Position numbers and translations under genes: made by a program. A DNA stretch of 64,000 nucleotides, taken from the NCBI RefSeq assembly GCF_013409865.1, contig NZ_JACCBM010000001.1, forward strand, positions 3,410,001 through 3,474,000, written 5' to 3'. Shown piece by piece: positions 16,509 to 25,260 of the stretch (its first letter is position 1; each line of letters opens with the position of its first letter). This DNA comes from Herbiconiux flava (GTDB taxonomy: Bacteria > Actinomycetota > Actinomycetes > Actinomycetales > Microbacteriaceae). Below the pieces are notes generated by a model. That model searched no databases. It saw nothing but the letters and a program-made list of their open reading frames with translations, and had not been told where the DNA came from.

Positions 16509-16625
16509 GATGCGACCGTAACGCACCAGGCCTCTGCCCCGCCCCGTCTCCCTGTCGCAACCGGGTGCATCACGTAAGCTCGTGTGCTGCGCACCACGGC
16601 GATCCGAGAGGCGAAGCGAATACAC

Positions 16626-18725
16626 ATGGTCACTGCTACGAACGTCGATGCGACCGCGGTCAACACCATCGCCTGGCTGTCCGATCCCGGGACGACGATC
16701 GTGGTTCCGGTCTACCAGCGGCAGTACCGATGGGACATCGGGGGCTGCGAGCAGCTGCTCGGCGACATCCGGTCGGTGGCCAGGAGCGACGACGGGCAGA
16801 CGCACTTCATCGGGTCGATCCTCAGCACGGCGAACACCGCGGCGGCGAGCACGGGCGACAGCAACGGCGCCAGCGCCATCGACGGCAGCAGCAGCAGCGA
16901 CGACGCCGCCCTGGTGCTGATCGACGGGCAGCAGCGCATCACCACGCTGATGCTGCTGATCGCGGCCCTGCACCACACGGTGCGCGACGAGCAGCCGGGC
17001 CTGGCCGCCGAGCTCGAGCGGGTGCTCGTGCGGGAGACGGCGGATCGCGCATCCGGAACCCTGCGCCCGCGCACGAAGCTGCGGCCGCACCGGGCGTGGG
17101 CCGAGGTGTTCGAGAGCGTCGTGCTCGACCGCCGCGAGCCGGGCGAGGAGCTGCGGGAGTCGCGGTTCGACGACAACTACGCGTTCTTCCGCAGCCAGGT
17201 GCGCGCCGAGGAGGTGCCGGCGATCTGGCGGGGGCTGCAGAAGCTCGAGCACGTCGCCATCACGCTCGGCGCCGAGGCGAACGCCCAGCAGATCTTCGAG
17301 AGCCTGAACTCCACGGGCGAGCCACTGCGCGACCACGAGCTGATCCACAACTACGTGCTGATGGGCCTCTCGCACGCCGAGCAGAGCGAGATCGAGGACG
17401 AGTACTGGCTGCCGATCGAGCAGAACACGGGCGAGTCGATCGCGAGCTTCTGGCGGCACTACCTCGTGATGACGACCGGGCGCGAGGTCGTGGTCGCCGG
17501 CGAGCGCGGGGTCTACGACGCGTTCCGGCAGGAGTTCCCGCGGCTCGACCTGGCGACCCTGCGGCGGCACGCAGCGGAGTGGCGCGAGTTCTCGGCGGCC
17601 TACCGGGTGCTGCTCGATCCGGCGCTCGAGCCCGAGCCGGCCGTGGCACAGCAGCTCGGCTGGCTGAACACCTTCGGCCGCGGCATGTATCCGCTGATCA
17701 TGCGCGCCTACCGCGATCGCGCGCAGGGGCTGCTCGACACGTCCTCGTTCGTCGCGCTCGCCGAGGCCCTGCAGTCGCTGCAGCTGCGCCGCACGATCGT
17801 CGGTCTCACCAACGACCGCCTGGTGGCGCGGCTCTGCCGGGCCCGCGCCGAGGGCGGAGACGGCCTCGAGCGCGCGCTGTCGCGCATCACCCCCTCGGAT
17901 GAGCGCGTGAAGGTGGGCCTGAAGTACACCGAGCTGCCGCATGCCGCGTACGTGCTCGGCCGGCTCGCCGGGGTGCCCGCGCCGGCCGGGGGCACCTGGC
18001 TCGCCGGGCTCGAGATCGAGCACGTCGTGCCGCTCGCCCCCGGCGACAGCTGGAGCGGCGACGGGGTGCGCGAGTGGGCCGACTACAGCGACGACGAGCA
18101 GAACAGCCACCGCGCCCTGGCGGAGACGCTCGGCAATCTGGCGCTGCTCGAGCATCCGCTGGCCGAGCGCGCCTTCGACCAGTCCTTCCCGGCGAAGCTC
18201 GGCCTGTACGCCGCGAGCGAGGTGCCGCTCACGTCCGAGCTCGCGTCGCTCGAGTCGTGGGGCACGGCCGCGATCGCCGCGCGCACCGTCGAGCTGACGC
18301 GGGCGTTCCTCGCCGTGTGGAAGCGACCCGGCACCGCGCTGATCGACGACGACAACCTCACGCCCATCCTCGACGCGGTGCGCCGCCGGGGCTGGCCGCG
18401 CGGCTGGGAGCGCGAGTTCGAGTACGTCGAGTACCGCGGCGAGCACTGGGAGGTCTACGACGTCAAGTACCTCTTCAACCGCGTCTTCAAACGGCTGTGG
18501 GCGGATGCTCGGCCGGCGGTCGTCGCGTTCAGCGAACGCCGCGGCGGCCCGATCTACGACGCCCGCGCGTGGACGGGGCACTGGGACGAGCTCGACGAGA
18601 CGCACTTCCTCTACATGGGGTGGGACTCGAAGTACATGCTGACCGCGGTGCAGGGCGTGCTGGAGGAGGCGGGGATCGCCTCGGAGGTGTTCGTGAAGTA
18701 CTCGTACTTCGGGGCGGTGATGTAG
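16626..18725 (+). CDS. Single-chain GmrSD-type restriction enzyme (DUF262-DUF1524)
   Basis: 699-residue protein of the GmrSD/Type IV restriction group. The N-terminal DUF262 part shows VVPVYQRQYRWD, the diagnostic LIDGQQRITTLMLLI and QQIFESLNSTGEPL. DUF262 binds and hydrolyses NTP. From about residue 455 comes a DUF1524 HNH nuclease domain: LEIEHVVPLAP, then LGNLALLEHPL. The last about 140 residues (WEVYDVKYLFNRVFKRLWAD, THFLYMGWDSKYM) are a domain I do not recognise, possibly for recognition of modified DNA. Family members cut glycosylated or phosphorothioated phage DNA. It stands alone, without a modification gene, as expected for modification-dependent restriction. ATG at 16626 is chosen; GTG codons at 16582-16584 are alternatives. 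Confidence 0.85.
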   Translation: MVTATNVDATAVNTIAWLSDPGTTIVVPVYQRQYRWDIGGCEQLLGDIRSVARSDDGQTHFIGSILSTANTAAASTGDSNGASAIDGSSSSDDAALVLIDGQQRITTLMLLIAALHHTVRDEQPGLAAELERVLVRETADRASGTLRPRTKLRPHRAWAEVFESVVLDRREPGEELRESRFDDNYAFFRSQVRAEEVPAIWRGLQKLEHVAITLGAEANAQQIFESLNSTGEPLRDHELIHNYVLMGLSHAEQSEIEDEYWLPIEQNTGESIASFWRHYLVMTTGREVVVAGERGVYDAFRQEFPRLDLATLRRHAAEWREFSAAYRVLLDPALEPEPAVAQQLGWLNTFGRGMYPLIMRAYRDRAQGLLDTSSFVALAEALQSLQLRRTIVGLTNDRLVARLCRARAEGGDGLERALSRITPSDERVKVGLKYTELPHAAYVLGRLAGVPAPAGGTWLAGLEIEHVVPLAPGDSWSGDGVREWADYSDDEQNSHRALAETLGNLALLEHPLAERAFDQSFPAKLGLYAASEVPLTSELASLESWGTAAIAARTVELTRAFLAVWKRPGTALIDDDNLTPILDAVRRRGWPRGWEREFEYVEYRGEHWEVYDVKYLFNRVFKRLWADARPAVVAFSERRGGPIYDARAWTGHWDELDETHFLYMGWDSKYMLTAVQGVLEEAGIASEVFVKYSYFGAVM

Positions 18726-18859
18726 GGGCGTTCTCGTCGGGCCGTCGTTCCGCGGCCCGGTCACGGGGTTTCCGGATGCTCTGCCGGGCTTCTCCACATG
18801 AACGACGGTCAGGATGAGAGGAAGTCACCGCCCGATCTCACCCGAACCGGAAGGCCCCC

Positions 18860-19795
18860 GTGAGCAACCTGCAGCGCATCCTGAACCTGGCATCGAAGGC
18901 CCTCGACAAGAAGGGGTCGGCCGGCAGCGGATCGGCCGGTGCGGGCGGTTCCCGCTCGGGCTCGACCGACTGGCGTGACCTCGTGCGCACCGCGGCGGAC
19001 AAGGTGACGGGCACGCCCTCGGCGCCGGCCGCGCCGGCCCCCTCACCCGCGCCGTCGTACCGCACGCCCGCGGCGCCGGCCGGCGCGACCGGTTCCGGCG
19101 CCAGCGTGCCCGGCGCTGCCGCCGGTGCGGCGCTGAGCGCCGAGGACCGCGGCGCCATCGCCCGCTACGACTACCTGCTGAAGACCGCCGACCCGGCGCA
19201 GCTCGAGCAGGTGCACCGTGAGGCGTTCGCCCGCCTCACCCCGGCTCAACGCGGCGAGGTCGAGAACCGGTTGCGCGCGGAGCTGCCCGCCTACGAGCAG
19301 CCGGCGTCGTCGTCGGCCGACGACCTCGCCCGGGCGGCGACCCGCGGCGAGGCGCACAAGCCCGGCTTCCTGCGCGGGATCTTCGCGAAGGCCGCGCCCG
19401 CTGCCGGTCGCGGATCCGGGCGCGGTGCGGGCGCGGGCGCCGCCCTCGGCGTCGCGGGCGCCGGTGCCGTCGCGGGTGCGGGCCTCGGCGTGGCCGGCGG
19501 CCTGCTGGCCGCGGTCGCCGGCGGCGCGATCGTGAGCAGTGTCGCCGCTCCCCTGCTGGAGCAGGCGGCGAGCCTCGGCACCGACTTCGAGGCCCTCAGC
19601 GGCGGCCTCGGCGAGTTCGCCGCCGGCGGCCTCGGCGAGTTCGGCACCGGAGCGGAGGATCTCGCCGCCGGAGCGGGCGACGCCGTCGCGGGCGTCGGCG
19701 AGCAGGCCTCGGGATTCGGCGAGCAGCTCTCGGACTTCGGCTCGAACTTCGAGATCCCGGGCCTCGGCGGGCTCGGCAACCTGTTCGACCGGTAG
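18860..19795 (+). CDS. Hypothetical Gly/Ala-rich protein with glycine-zipper-like segment
   Basis: 311-residue protein of unknown function. GTG at 18860 follows a good GGAAGG. The N-terminus SNLQRILNLASKALDKK is amphipathic; a Ser/Pro/Ala linker leads to a conserved-looking helical region (RYDYLLKTADPAQLEQVHREAFARLTPAQRGEVENRL). A very Gly/Ala-rich stretch then alternates small residues (GAGAALGVAGAGAVAGAGLG) and ends in a hydrophobic segment, followed by repeats of GLGEF/GFGEQ. Such glycine zippers often insert in or lie on membranes. There is no classical signal peptide. Related proteins in this bacterial family are annotated only as hypothetical, to my knowledge. Confidence 0.7.
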   Translation: MSNLQRILNLASKALDKKGSAGSGSAGAGGSRSGSTDWRDLVRTAADKVTGTPSAPAAPAPSPAPSYRTPAAPAGATGSGASVPGAAAGAALSAEDRGAIARYDYLLKTADPAQLEQVHREAFARLTPAQRGEVENRLRAELPAYEQPASSSADDLARAATRGEAHKPGFLRGIFAKAAPAAGRGSGRGAGAGAALGVAGAGAVAGAGLGVAGGLLAAVAGGAIVSSVAAPLLEQAASLGTDFEALSGGLGEFAAGGLGEFGTGAEDLAAGAGDAVAGVGEQASGFGEQLSDFGSNFEIPGLGGLGNLFDR

Positions 19796-19865
19796 GCCGA
19801 GGCGCGAACCGCAAAGAGTCCTGAAAGCAGCCCACCGGCGCCGACGGCTGCGGTTGGCTGGATCG

Positions 19866-20435
19866 ATGGCACACCTCACCAGATCCACCCGCACGGTCAC
19901 CATCGCCACCGGGCTCGCCGTCGCCGCGCTCCTCGCCGGGTGCACCGCCGACGGTCCGGGTGCGGCGACGCCGAGCTCCGCCGCCCCGGGCGCGACGACA
20001 GCCACATCCACGGCGACGCCGACCCCGACGCCCCGCGCGCTCTCGGCCACCGACCCGACCGCGCCCTTCGACCAGGTCGAGGCGGCGCGCTGGTTCGACG
20101 GCGTGGCCGACGACGTCACCACGCTGCTCGGCCTCGACAGCACTCCGCCGGGCATGACCGTGCACCTCGACGCGGAGACCAGCCAGAACCACCTCGTGAC
20201 GCTGAAGAGCCTCGCCGCGGGCGATTACTCCTTCCATCTCGCCTGCCGCGGCGGCGGGACGCTCGAGCTCGCCGTCACGAGCGGCGGCACCGCCTCCCTC
20301 GTGATCGACGGCCCGTGCACGGGCGAGCTCACCTCGGGCGATTTCACCGCGGCCGAGGGCGGCACCGAGTTCCGCTTCACGGCCACCGGCGACCCGATCG
20401 ACGTGGCGCTGCACTACTCCCCCGCCGCCCCGTGA
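19866..20435 (+). CDS. Putative lipoprotein
   Basis: 189-residue protein with a lipoprotein signal (VATIATG-type hydrophobic core, lipobox LLAGC at about residues 21-25), a Ser/Thr/Ala/Pro linker and a compact C-terminal domain. That domain has two possible disulfide cysteines in FHLACRGGGTLEL and IDGPCTGELTS. The beta-rich sequence (LEVAVTSGG-like strands, EFRFTATGDPIDVALHYSP) suggests a small extracytoplasmic beta-sandwich. ATG at 19866 begins directly before the signal. It lies upstream of the carboxypeptidase-like lipoprotein in the same direction, with a tandem repeat between. No function is assigned. Confidence 0.75.
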   Translation: MAHLTRSTRTVTIATGLAVAALLAGCTADGPGAATPSSAAPGATTATSTATPTPTPRALSATDPTAPFDQVEAARWFDGVADDVTTLLGLDSTPPGMTVHLDAETSQNHLVTLKSLAAGDYSFHLACRGGGTLELAVTSGGTASLVIDGPCTGELTSGDFTAAEGGTEFRFTATGDPIDVALHYSPAAP

Positions 20436-20460
20436 CCGCCGCCGCGAGGTAGGCCGTCGG

Positions 20461-20520
20461 GCCCACGCCGCCCGGGCCCACGCCGCCCAGGCCCACGCCG
20501 CCCAGGCCCACGCCGCCTAG
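20461..20520. repeat. Four tandem 15-bp repeats
   Basis: Four contiguous copies of GCCCACGCCGCCCRG at 20461, 20476, 20491 and 20506; copies 2 and 3 are identical and the last ends CCTAG. The array fills almost the whole gap between two lipoprotein genes, and its end (TAGGAT) supplies the Shine-Dalgarno-like sequence of the next gene, so copy-number change could alter its leader. Confidence 0.9.
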
Positions 20521-20529
20521 GATCGACTG

Positions 20530-21513
20530 ATGCGATCCGTGCGTTCCCTTACCCTCGGAGCAGCGGTGCTGGTCGGCCTGACGGCTCTGAGCGGATGCAC
20601 GCCCGAGCCCACGCCGTCGGCAGCCCCGGCGACGACCGCCCCTGCGACCGCACCGGTCACGGCCGAGGCCACCGCGACGGCCGAACCGACGGCCCCCGCC
20701 CCACCGAGCGTGGATCCCGCTGCCCTCGTGTGGCCCGCGGAGGGTCAGGGCGCGGTGGGCATCGCCGCGGCCGACGGCACCGTGCAGGTGCTGGGCCAGA
20801 GCCCGAACGCGGCCGGCACGCCGGTGCCGATCGCGAGCATCACGAAGGTGGTCACGGCGCTCGTCGTGCTGGACGCGCATCCGCTCGCCGACGCCGCCGA
20901 CCCCGGTCCCACGATCACGCTCGGCCAGACCGACCTCGACATCACCGCCGCCGTCGAGGCCGAGCAGCAGTTCACCGAGCCGATGTACGACGGCCAGCAG
21001 GTCTCCCTGCGGGACGCCCTCGCGATCACGCTGCTGACCAGCGCCAACAACTACGCCGAGTCGGCGGCGCGCTGGGCCTACGGATCGCAGGAGGCCTTCC
21101 TCGCGGCCGCGCGCGGCTGGCTCGACGAGCACGGGCTGACGAGCACCACCCTCGCCGACGCCAGCGGGCTGAACCCGGGCAGCGCCTCGACCCCGGCCGA
21201 GCTGCTGCGGGTCGCGGCGCTCGCGCACGCCGATCCGGCTCTCGCCGCGATCGCCGGCACGGCCTCGCTGGAGCAGGCCGACCTCGGCACCATCGCGAAC
21301 CAGAACGTCCTGCTGGGCGAGAACGGCGTCGACGGGCTGAAGACGGGGTCGACGAGCTACGCCGGCTTCACCCTGCTCACCTCGGCGCAGCGCACGATCG
21401 GCACGACCCCGGTCACGCTCGTGGCCGTGGTGCTCGGCACCCCGTCTCTCGATGCGCGGTTCGCCGACACCCGGTCGCTGCTCGCGAGCGCCGAAGCGGC
21501 GCTGGCGACATAG
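20530..21513 (+). CDS. D-alanyl-D-alanine carboxypeptidase-like lipoprotein (S11 type)
   Basis: 327-residue penicillin-binding-protein-like enzyme that would trim the terminal D-Ala of peptidoglycan stem peptides. It has a lipobox (LTALSGC), a long Thr/Ala/Pro linker and the three catalytic motifs of the S11 family: SITK (Ser-x-x-Lys), SAN in LLTSANNYAES and KTG in GLKTGSTSYAGF, all intact with normal spacing. ATG at 20530 is preceded by TAGGA, which comes from the end of the tandem repeat array. The nearest downstream gene is convergent, so it is probably the last gene of its unit. Confidence 0.88.
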   Translation: MRSVRSLTLGAAVLVGLTALSGCTPEPTPSAAPATTAPATAPVTAEATATAEPTAPAPPSVDPAALVWPAEGQGAVGIAAADGTVQVLGQSPNAAGTPVPIASITKVVTALVVLDAHPLADAADPGPTITLGQTDLDITAAVEAEQQFTEPMYDGQQVSLRDALAITLLTSANNYAESAARWAYGSQEAFLAAARGWLDEHGLTSTTLADASGLNPGSASTPAELLRVAALAHADPALAAIAGTASLEQADLGTIANQNVLLGENGVDGLKTGSTSYAGFTLLTSAQRTIGTTPVTLVAVVLGTPSLDARFADTRSLLASAEAALAT

Positions 21514-21523
21514 GAGCCGGCGG

Positions 21524-21985
21524 CTACAGCGCCGGGCCCATCAGCACCGCGAACATCGCGAACGCGCCGCCGACGATGAAGAGCATCGTGCCGAGCTGCA
21601 TGGTGCGGGTCTTGTTGCGGTCGGCCGTGGGAACGTCGACCTCGAGGATCGGGCAGCCCGACCAGCCGATCAGGCCGATGCTCAGCACGACGAGGAAGGA
21701 GCCGACCCACCAGAGCACACCCTCGCTCGGGTTGAGCATGGCGGGACGCCAGCCGGCCGAGAGCAGGAGACCGAGCACGACCGCCGTCGCACCGACCGCC
21801 ACCCCGAACCAGACGGTGCCGGTGCGCATGATGCGCTGCACGTTCTGCTCGGGTGACATGAGCTCGTGCAGTGCCGGGGCGACCGCGATGGGTGCGCCGC
21901 CCGTCACGGGCGAGCCGGAGCCGACGCCCTCGGGTGCGCTTCCCTCGCCGCCGGAGCGGCTCGACATGATCTCGGTGCGGGTCAT
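21524..21985 (-). CDS. Small integral membrane protein, unknown
   Basis: 153-residue protein with a Gly/Pro/Ser-rich cytoplasmic head (SGGEGSAPEGVGSG) and three hydrophobic helices: GTVWFGVAVGATAVVLGLLL, GVLWWVGSFLVVLSIGLIGW and TMLFIVGGAFAMFAVLMG. ATG at 21985 is chosen because GAAGGAG lies five bases upstream of it; a longer reading from 22003 lacks this. It lies downstream of the Pr6Pr-like membrane protein gene, 24 bp away, and the two probably form an operon. No family assignment. Confidence 0.75.
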   Translation of the reverse strand: MTRTEIMSSRSGGEGSAPEGVGSGSPVTGGAPIAVAPALHELMSPEQNVQRIMRTGTVWFGVAVGATAVVLGLLLSAGWRPAMLNPSEGVLWWVGSFLVVLSIGLIGWSGCPILEVDVPTADRNKTRTMQLGTMLFIVGGAFAMFAVLMGPAL

Positions 21986-22009
21986 CACTTCTCCTTCATC
22001 CACTACTTA

Positions 22010-22717
22010 CTATGCGACAACTTCCCGGGGCCCGCTATTGTTCCGAACGCGCATCCGGGACCACAGCACCGCGAGAGCGCCGAGGCCCACCAGGAACGCC
22101 GTGAGGCCGACCACGTAGGCGATCACACTGCCCCACCCGCCCGTCGACGGATCGAGGAAGGGGTAGGGGTAGATCACGCCGCCGCTCGCAGCAGCCCTGA
22201 TGAAGGTGTACACCGCCCAGGCCACGGGGTAAACCGGCACGACCCAGAGGGAGCGCCACGGCAGGGCCGGGCGGCCCGGTGTGAGCAGCCAGTCGAGCAC
22301 CAGGACGATCGGCACCCAGACGTGCACGATCTCGTTCGGCCAGGACAGGCCCTGGAAGCCCTCCCGCGGGACGCCGCGCAGCAGCAGGTTGTAGACGAGC
22401 CCCGTGACGATGGCGTAGCTCAGGGTCGCCATGCGCACGGTGGTGAACAGCGGGGTGTCCCGGGTGAGACGCAGGGCGAGCATCCCGCCCGCGATCAGCA
22501 CGACGATGTTCATCAGGCTGGTCTCGATGGTGAAGTAGCTGAAGTACTCCCACGGGTCGAAGGCGTCGTTGGCGACGCGGTCGCCGATCTGGATGCCGAT
22601 GGTCACGGCGAGGCCGAGGCCGACGACGAGGCGGATGAGGCCGGCGATGCGCCGGGCGGGGAGGAGAGGGCTGCTCACCCTGGTCATTCGGTGCGCTCCG
22701 CCCGGGGGACTGCTCAT
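22010..22717 (-). CDS. Pr6Pr/FAR-17a-type integral membrane protein
   Basis: 235-residue polytopic membrane protein with about six helices. The pattern FSYFTIETSLMNIVVLIAGG, the WPNEIVHVWVPIVLVLDWLL motif and the late VYTFIRAAASGGVIYPYPFLD are typical of the bacterial Pr6Pr/FAR-17a-AIG1-like family. The conserved Thr and His residues of FAR-17a relatives (serine hydrolases of fatty-acid esters in animals) may be present, but activity in bacteria is not established. Start ATG at 22717 or 22687. It is divergent from the histidine kinase gene. Confidence 0.75.
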   Translation of the reverse strand: MSSPPGGAHRMTRVSSPLLPARRIAGLIRLVVGLGLAVTIGIQIGDRVANDAFDPWEYFSYFTIETSLMNIVVLIAGGMLALRLTRDTPLFTTVRMATLSYAIVTGLVYNLLLRGVPREGFQGLSWPNEIVHVWVPIVLVLDWLLTPGRPALPWRSLWVVPVYPVAWAVYTFIRAAASGGVIYPYPFLDPSTGGWGSVIAYVVGLTAFLVGLGALAVLWSRMRVRNNSGPREVVA

Positions 22718-22805
22718 GGAGCGATCGTAGGGCCGGAGCGGCGCGACCGCCGGGATACTCCCCCGGGAGGACGCGCGCGGTGCGGGCCGCGGCTACGATC
22801 GGGCC

Positions 22806-24092
22806 ATGACCGAGCCGGACCGCGCGAGCGAGTGGGAGCCGCGGTTCCGCTTCTCGGGCCGGGCCGCGCTGTGGCTGCCTGTGATCGTGTCGTTCGTGGT
22901 GCAGGTGCCGGCGACGGTGTGGCTCGCCCGCGCGGGCCGGGCGTTCGAGGGCTCGCTCGCCGACGACCCGTGGCGCCTGGCTGCGCGGCTCGGGCTCGCG
23001 ATCGTCGGGCCGGTGGCGCTGATCTTCGCGCGGCGCTTCCCCGGGCCGGTCGTGGCGGTCGTCGCGGCCGCCGCGGGCGCCTACACGCTGCTGGTGGCCG
23101 GCGGCGCGGCCCCGCCGTACGTGGCCCTGGCCTTCGCGATCCTCGGTGCCGTCGTGCGCGGGGCGCGGAGCTGGGCGATCGCGTCGATCGCCGTCGCGTG
23201 GGTCGTGACGATCGGCGTCGGCGTCGCCCTGGGCGTGCCGTGGCAGGCGGCGCCGGTGACGGCGGCGACGCTGGCGCTGGTGCTGCTCGTGGTGGTGGGC
23301 GGGAGCATCCGGAGCCGGCGGGCGCGCTACGACGAGCAGCGGCGGCGCGCGGCGGAGCGACGGGTGAGCGCGGCCCAGGCCGAGCGGGTGCGCATCGCCC
23401 GGGAGCTGCACGACGTGCTCGCCCACTCGCTCAGCCAGATCAACGTGCAGGCGGGAGTGGGGCTGCACCTGATCGATCGCGACCCCGAGCAGGGGCGGCT
23501 GGCGCTGGCGAACATCAAGGCGGCCTCGAAGACGGCGCTCGACGAGGTGCGGTCGGTGCTCGGGATCCTGCGCGACGACGGCGCGGCGGGTGCCGCCCCG
23601 CTCGTGCCGGAACCGGGGCTCGCCCAGCTCCCGGCGCTCGTGGACGGAGTGCGGGAGCAGGGGGTCGCCGTGACGCTCGAGCTGCGCCTGCCCGGGGGCG
23701 ACGGGCTCGAGGGCGACGGACCCGAGGGCGACGGGCCCGGGCGCGCTGTGCAGCTGGCGGCCTACCGGATCGTGCAGGAGTCGCTGACGAACGTGCTGCG
23801 GCACTCGGGCGGCGGAGCGGCGCGGGTCGTGGTGGGGGTCGAGAGGGTCGCCGTGGGGGTCGAGGGGCGGATGCTCGTGCTGACGGTCGAGGACGACGGG
23901 GGTGTGCGCGCGGCTCCTGCGCGGGGTGATGGCGACGGCGGTGGGCGCGGGCTCGAGGGCATGCGCGAACGGGCCGAGCTGCTCGGGGGCCGCTTCGAGG
24001 CGGGGCCGCGGGCGGGTGGCGGCTTCGGAGTGCGTGCCGAGCTGCCGCTGGGTTCGGGCGCCGGCGGAGCGGGCGCGGAGGCCACCGCATGA
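22806..24092 (+). CDS. Sensor histidine kinase, NarL/LiaS-type (HisKA_3)
   Basis: 428-residue membrane sensor. Four to six N-terminal helices (about residues 20-170) with no large extracellular loop suggest sensing within the membrane. Then come a dimerisation/phosphoacceptor helix with His202 in RIARELHDVLAHSLSQ (HisKA_3) and an HATPase_c domain with N-box ESLTNVLRHS, G1 VEDDGG and G2 GRGLEGMRER. An acidic Gly-rich insertion (GDGLEGDGPEGDGPG) lies inside the ATPase domain. The stop overlaps the response regulator start (ATGA at 24089-24092), so this is a cognate pair. The signal is unknown; envelope stress is a reasonable guess from the intramembrane architecture. Confidence 0.92.
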   Translation: MTEPDRASEWEPRFRFSGRAALWLPVIVSFVVQVPATVWLARAGRAFEGSLADDPWRLAARLGLAIVGPVALIFARRFPGPVVAVVAAAAGAYTLLVAGGAAPPYVALAFAILGAVVRGARSWAIASIAVAWVVTIGVGVALGVPWQAAPVTAATLALVLLVVVGGSIRSRRARYDEQRRRAAERRVSAAQAERVRIARELHDVLAHSLSQINVQAGVGLHLIDRDPEQGRLALANIKAASKTALDEVRSVLGILRDDGAAGAAPLVPEPGLAQLPALVDGVREQGVAVTLELRLPGGDGLEGDGPEGDGPGRAVQLAAYRIVQESLTNVLRHSGGGAARVVVGVERVAVGVEGRMLVLTVEDDGGVRAAPARGDGDGGGRGLEGMRERAELLGGRFEAGPRAGGGFGVRAELPLGSGAGGAGAEATA

Positions 24093-24763
24093 TCCGTGTG
24101 GTGGTCGCCGACGACCAGCAGCTGATCCGGGCGGGGTTCGCCGCACTGCTCGGCGCCGAGGACGACATCGCCGTGGTCGGCGCGGCCGGCTCGGGCGAAG
24201 AGGTGCTCCGGGTCGTGCGGGCGACCCGGCCCGACGTGGTGCTGATGGACATCCGGATGCCCGGCGGAGACGGCCTCTGGGCCACCGAGCAGATCATCGC
24301 CGACCCCGCGCTCGCGTCGACGCGTGTGGTCGTCGTGACGACGTTCGAGCTCGATGAGTACGTCGAGCGGGCCATCCGCGCGGGCGCGAGCGGGTTCCTC
24401 GTCAAGGACACCGAGCCGGTCGAGCTCATCCGGGCCGTGCGGGTGGTGGCGGGCGGCGACGCCCTGCTGAGTCCCGGCGTCACCAAGCGGCTGCTCGAGC
24501 GGGTGGCCGCCGTGCGCCCGGCGACAGCCGACACGCGGATGCTCGACCCGCTCACCGCCCGCGAGCGCGAGGTGCTGGCGCTCGTCGGCGAGGGGCTGAC
24601 GAACGAGGAGATCGCCGGGCGGCTCGTGCTCAGCCCGCTGACGGCGAAGACGCACGTGTCCCGCATCCTGTCCAAGCTCGGCGCGCGGGACCGGGTGCAG
24701 CTGGTGATCGTCGCCTACGAGGCGGGGATCGTGGCGCCGCGGCACGTACTCCCCGGGGAGTAG
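24089..24763 (+). CDS. Response regulator, NarL/FixJ family
   Basis: 224-residue transcription factor. The receiver domain has acidic pocket DD at residues 8-9, phosphoacceptor Asp54 in VVLMDIRMPGGDG, Thr in VVVTTF and Lys in GFLVKDTEP. A LuxR-type helix-turn-helix covers about residues 155-215 (LTAREREVLALVGEGLTNEEIA, TAKTHVSRILSKLGARDR). It is translationally coupled to the histidine kinase, which should phosphorylate it. A SHOCT membrane protein gene lies 106 bp downstream in the same direction and could be a target or co-transcribed output gene. Confidence 0.93.
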   Translation: MIRVVVADDQQLIRAGFAALLGAEDDIAVVGAAGSGEEVLRVVRATRPDVVLMDIRMPGGDGLWATEQIIADPALASTRVVVVTTFELDEYVERAIRAGASGFLVKDTEPVELIRAVRVVAGGDALLSPGVTKRLLERVAAVRPATADTRMLDPLTAREREVLALVGEGLTNEEIAGRLVLSPLTAKTHVSRILSKLGARDRVQLVIVAYEAGIVAPRHVLPGE

Positions 24764-24869
24764 GCGTCGGCGCGGAGAGCATCCGCGGGGCCGATTCGCC
24801 GGGACCGCCTGGTCGCGATGCTGGAGTCAGGCGCCGATCGACGCCGCTCGTGTCTCGGAAGGACAGCTC

Positions 24870-25214
24870 ATGCTCACCGCACTCGCCACAACCCCGGCCC
24901 TCAGCGCCGTCACCGCCTTCGGGCCGCACTCCGGCTTCGGGCCCCACTACGGCTGGGGAGGCGGGCCGGGCTGGCTCGTCGTGCTCATCCCCCTGTTCTG
25001 GATCGCCCTGTTCGGGGTGCTCTTCGCCACGGTCGGGCGGCGCTGGCGGCGCCGCGCCTGGGAGGCCAGGGCCGCCGGAGGCGCGCCCGGCCGCCGCGCC
25101 GAGACGGTGCTCGCCGAGCGGTTCGCGCAGGGCGACATCGACGAGGTGGAGTACCGGGCGCGGCTCGAGGTGCTGCGGGCGAACAATCCGGTGGCGGAGT
25201 ACCCGGGGCGCTGA
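24870..25214 (+). CDS. Small membrane protein with SHOCT domain
   Basis: 114-residue protein. A Gly/His/Pro-rich N-terminus (FGPHSGFGPHYGWGGGPG) leads into one membrane helix (WLVVLIPLFWIALFGVLFATV), a basic stretch RRWRRR and a C-terminal SHOCT motif: VLAERFAQGDIDEVEYRARLEVL. SHOCT is a short oligomerisation module at the C-terminus of many small membrane proteins. ATG at 24870 is preceded by GGAAGGA. It follows a two-component system, as seen for accessory proteins of envelope-stress pathways; that link is inference. Confidence 0.85.
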   Translation: MLTALATTPALSAVTAFGPHSGFGPHYGWGGGPGWLVVLIPLFWIALFGVLFATVGRRWRRRAWEARAAGGAPGRRAETVLAERFAQGDIDEVEYRARLEVLRANNPVAEYPGR

Positions 25215-25260
25215 CGGGCGGGGCGCCGGGCCTGACGGTGCGCGTCCGCCGGTGTGCTCG

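Noticed and set aside
23515..24675. 386-codon minus-strand frame over the two-component genes
   Set aside because: Both sense genes have complete catalytic motifs and an ATGA overlap. The antisense frame is Ser/Arg/Pro-rich and featureless.
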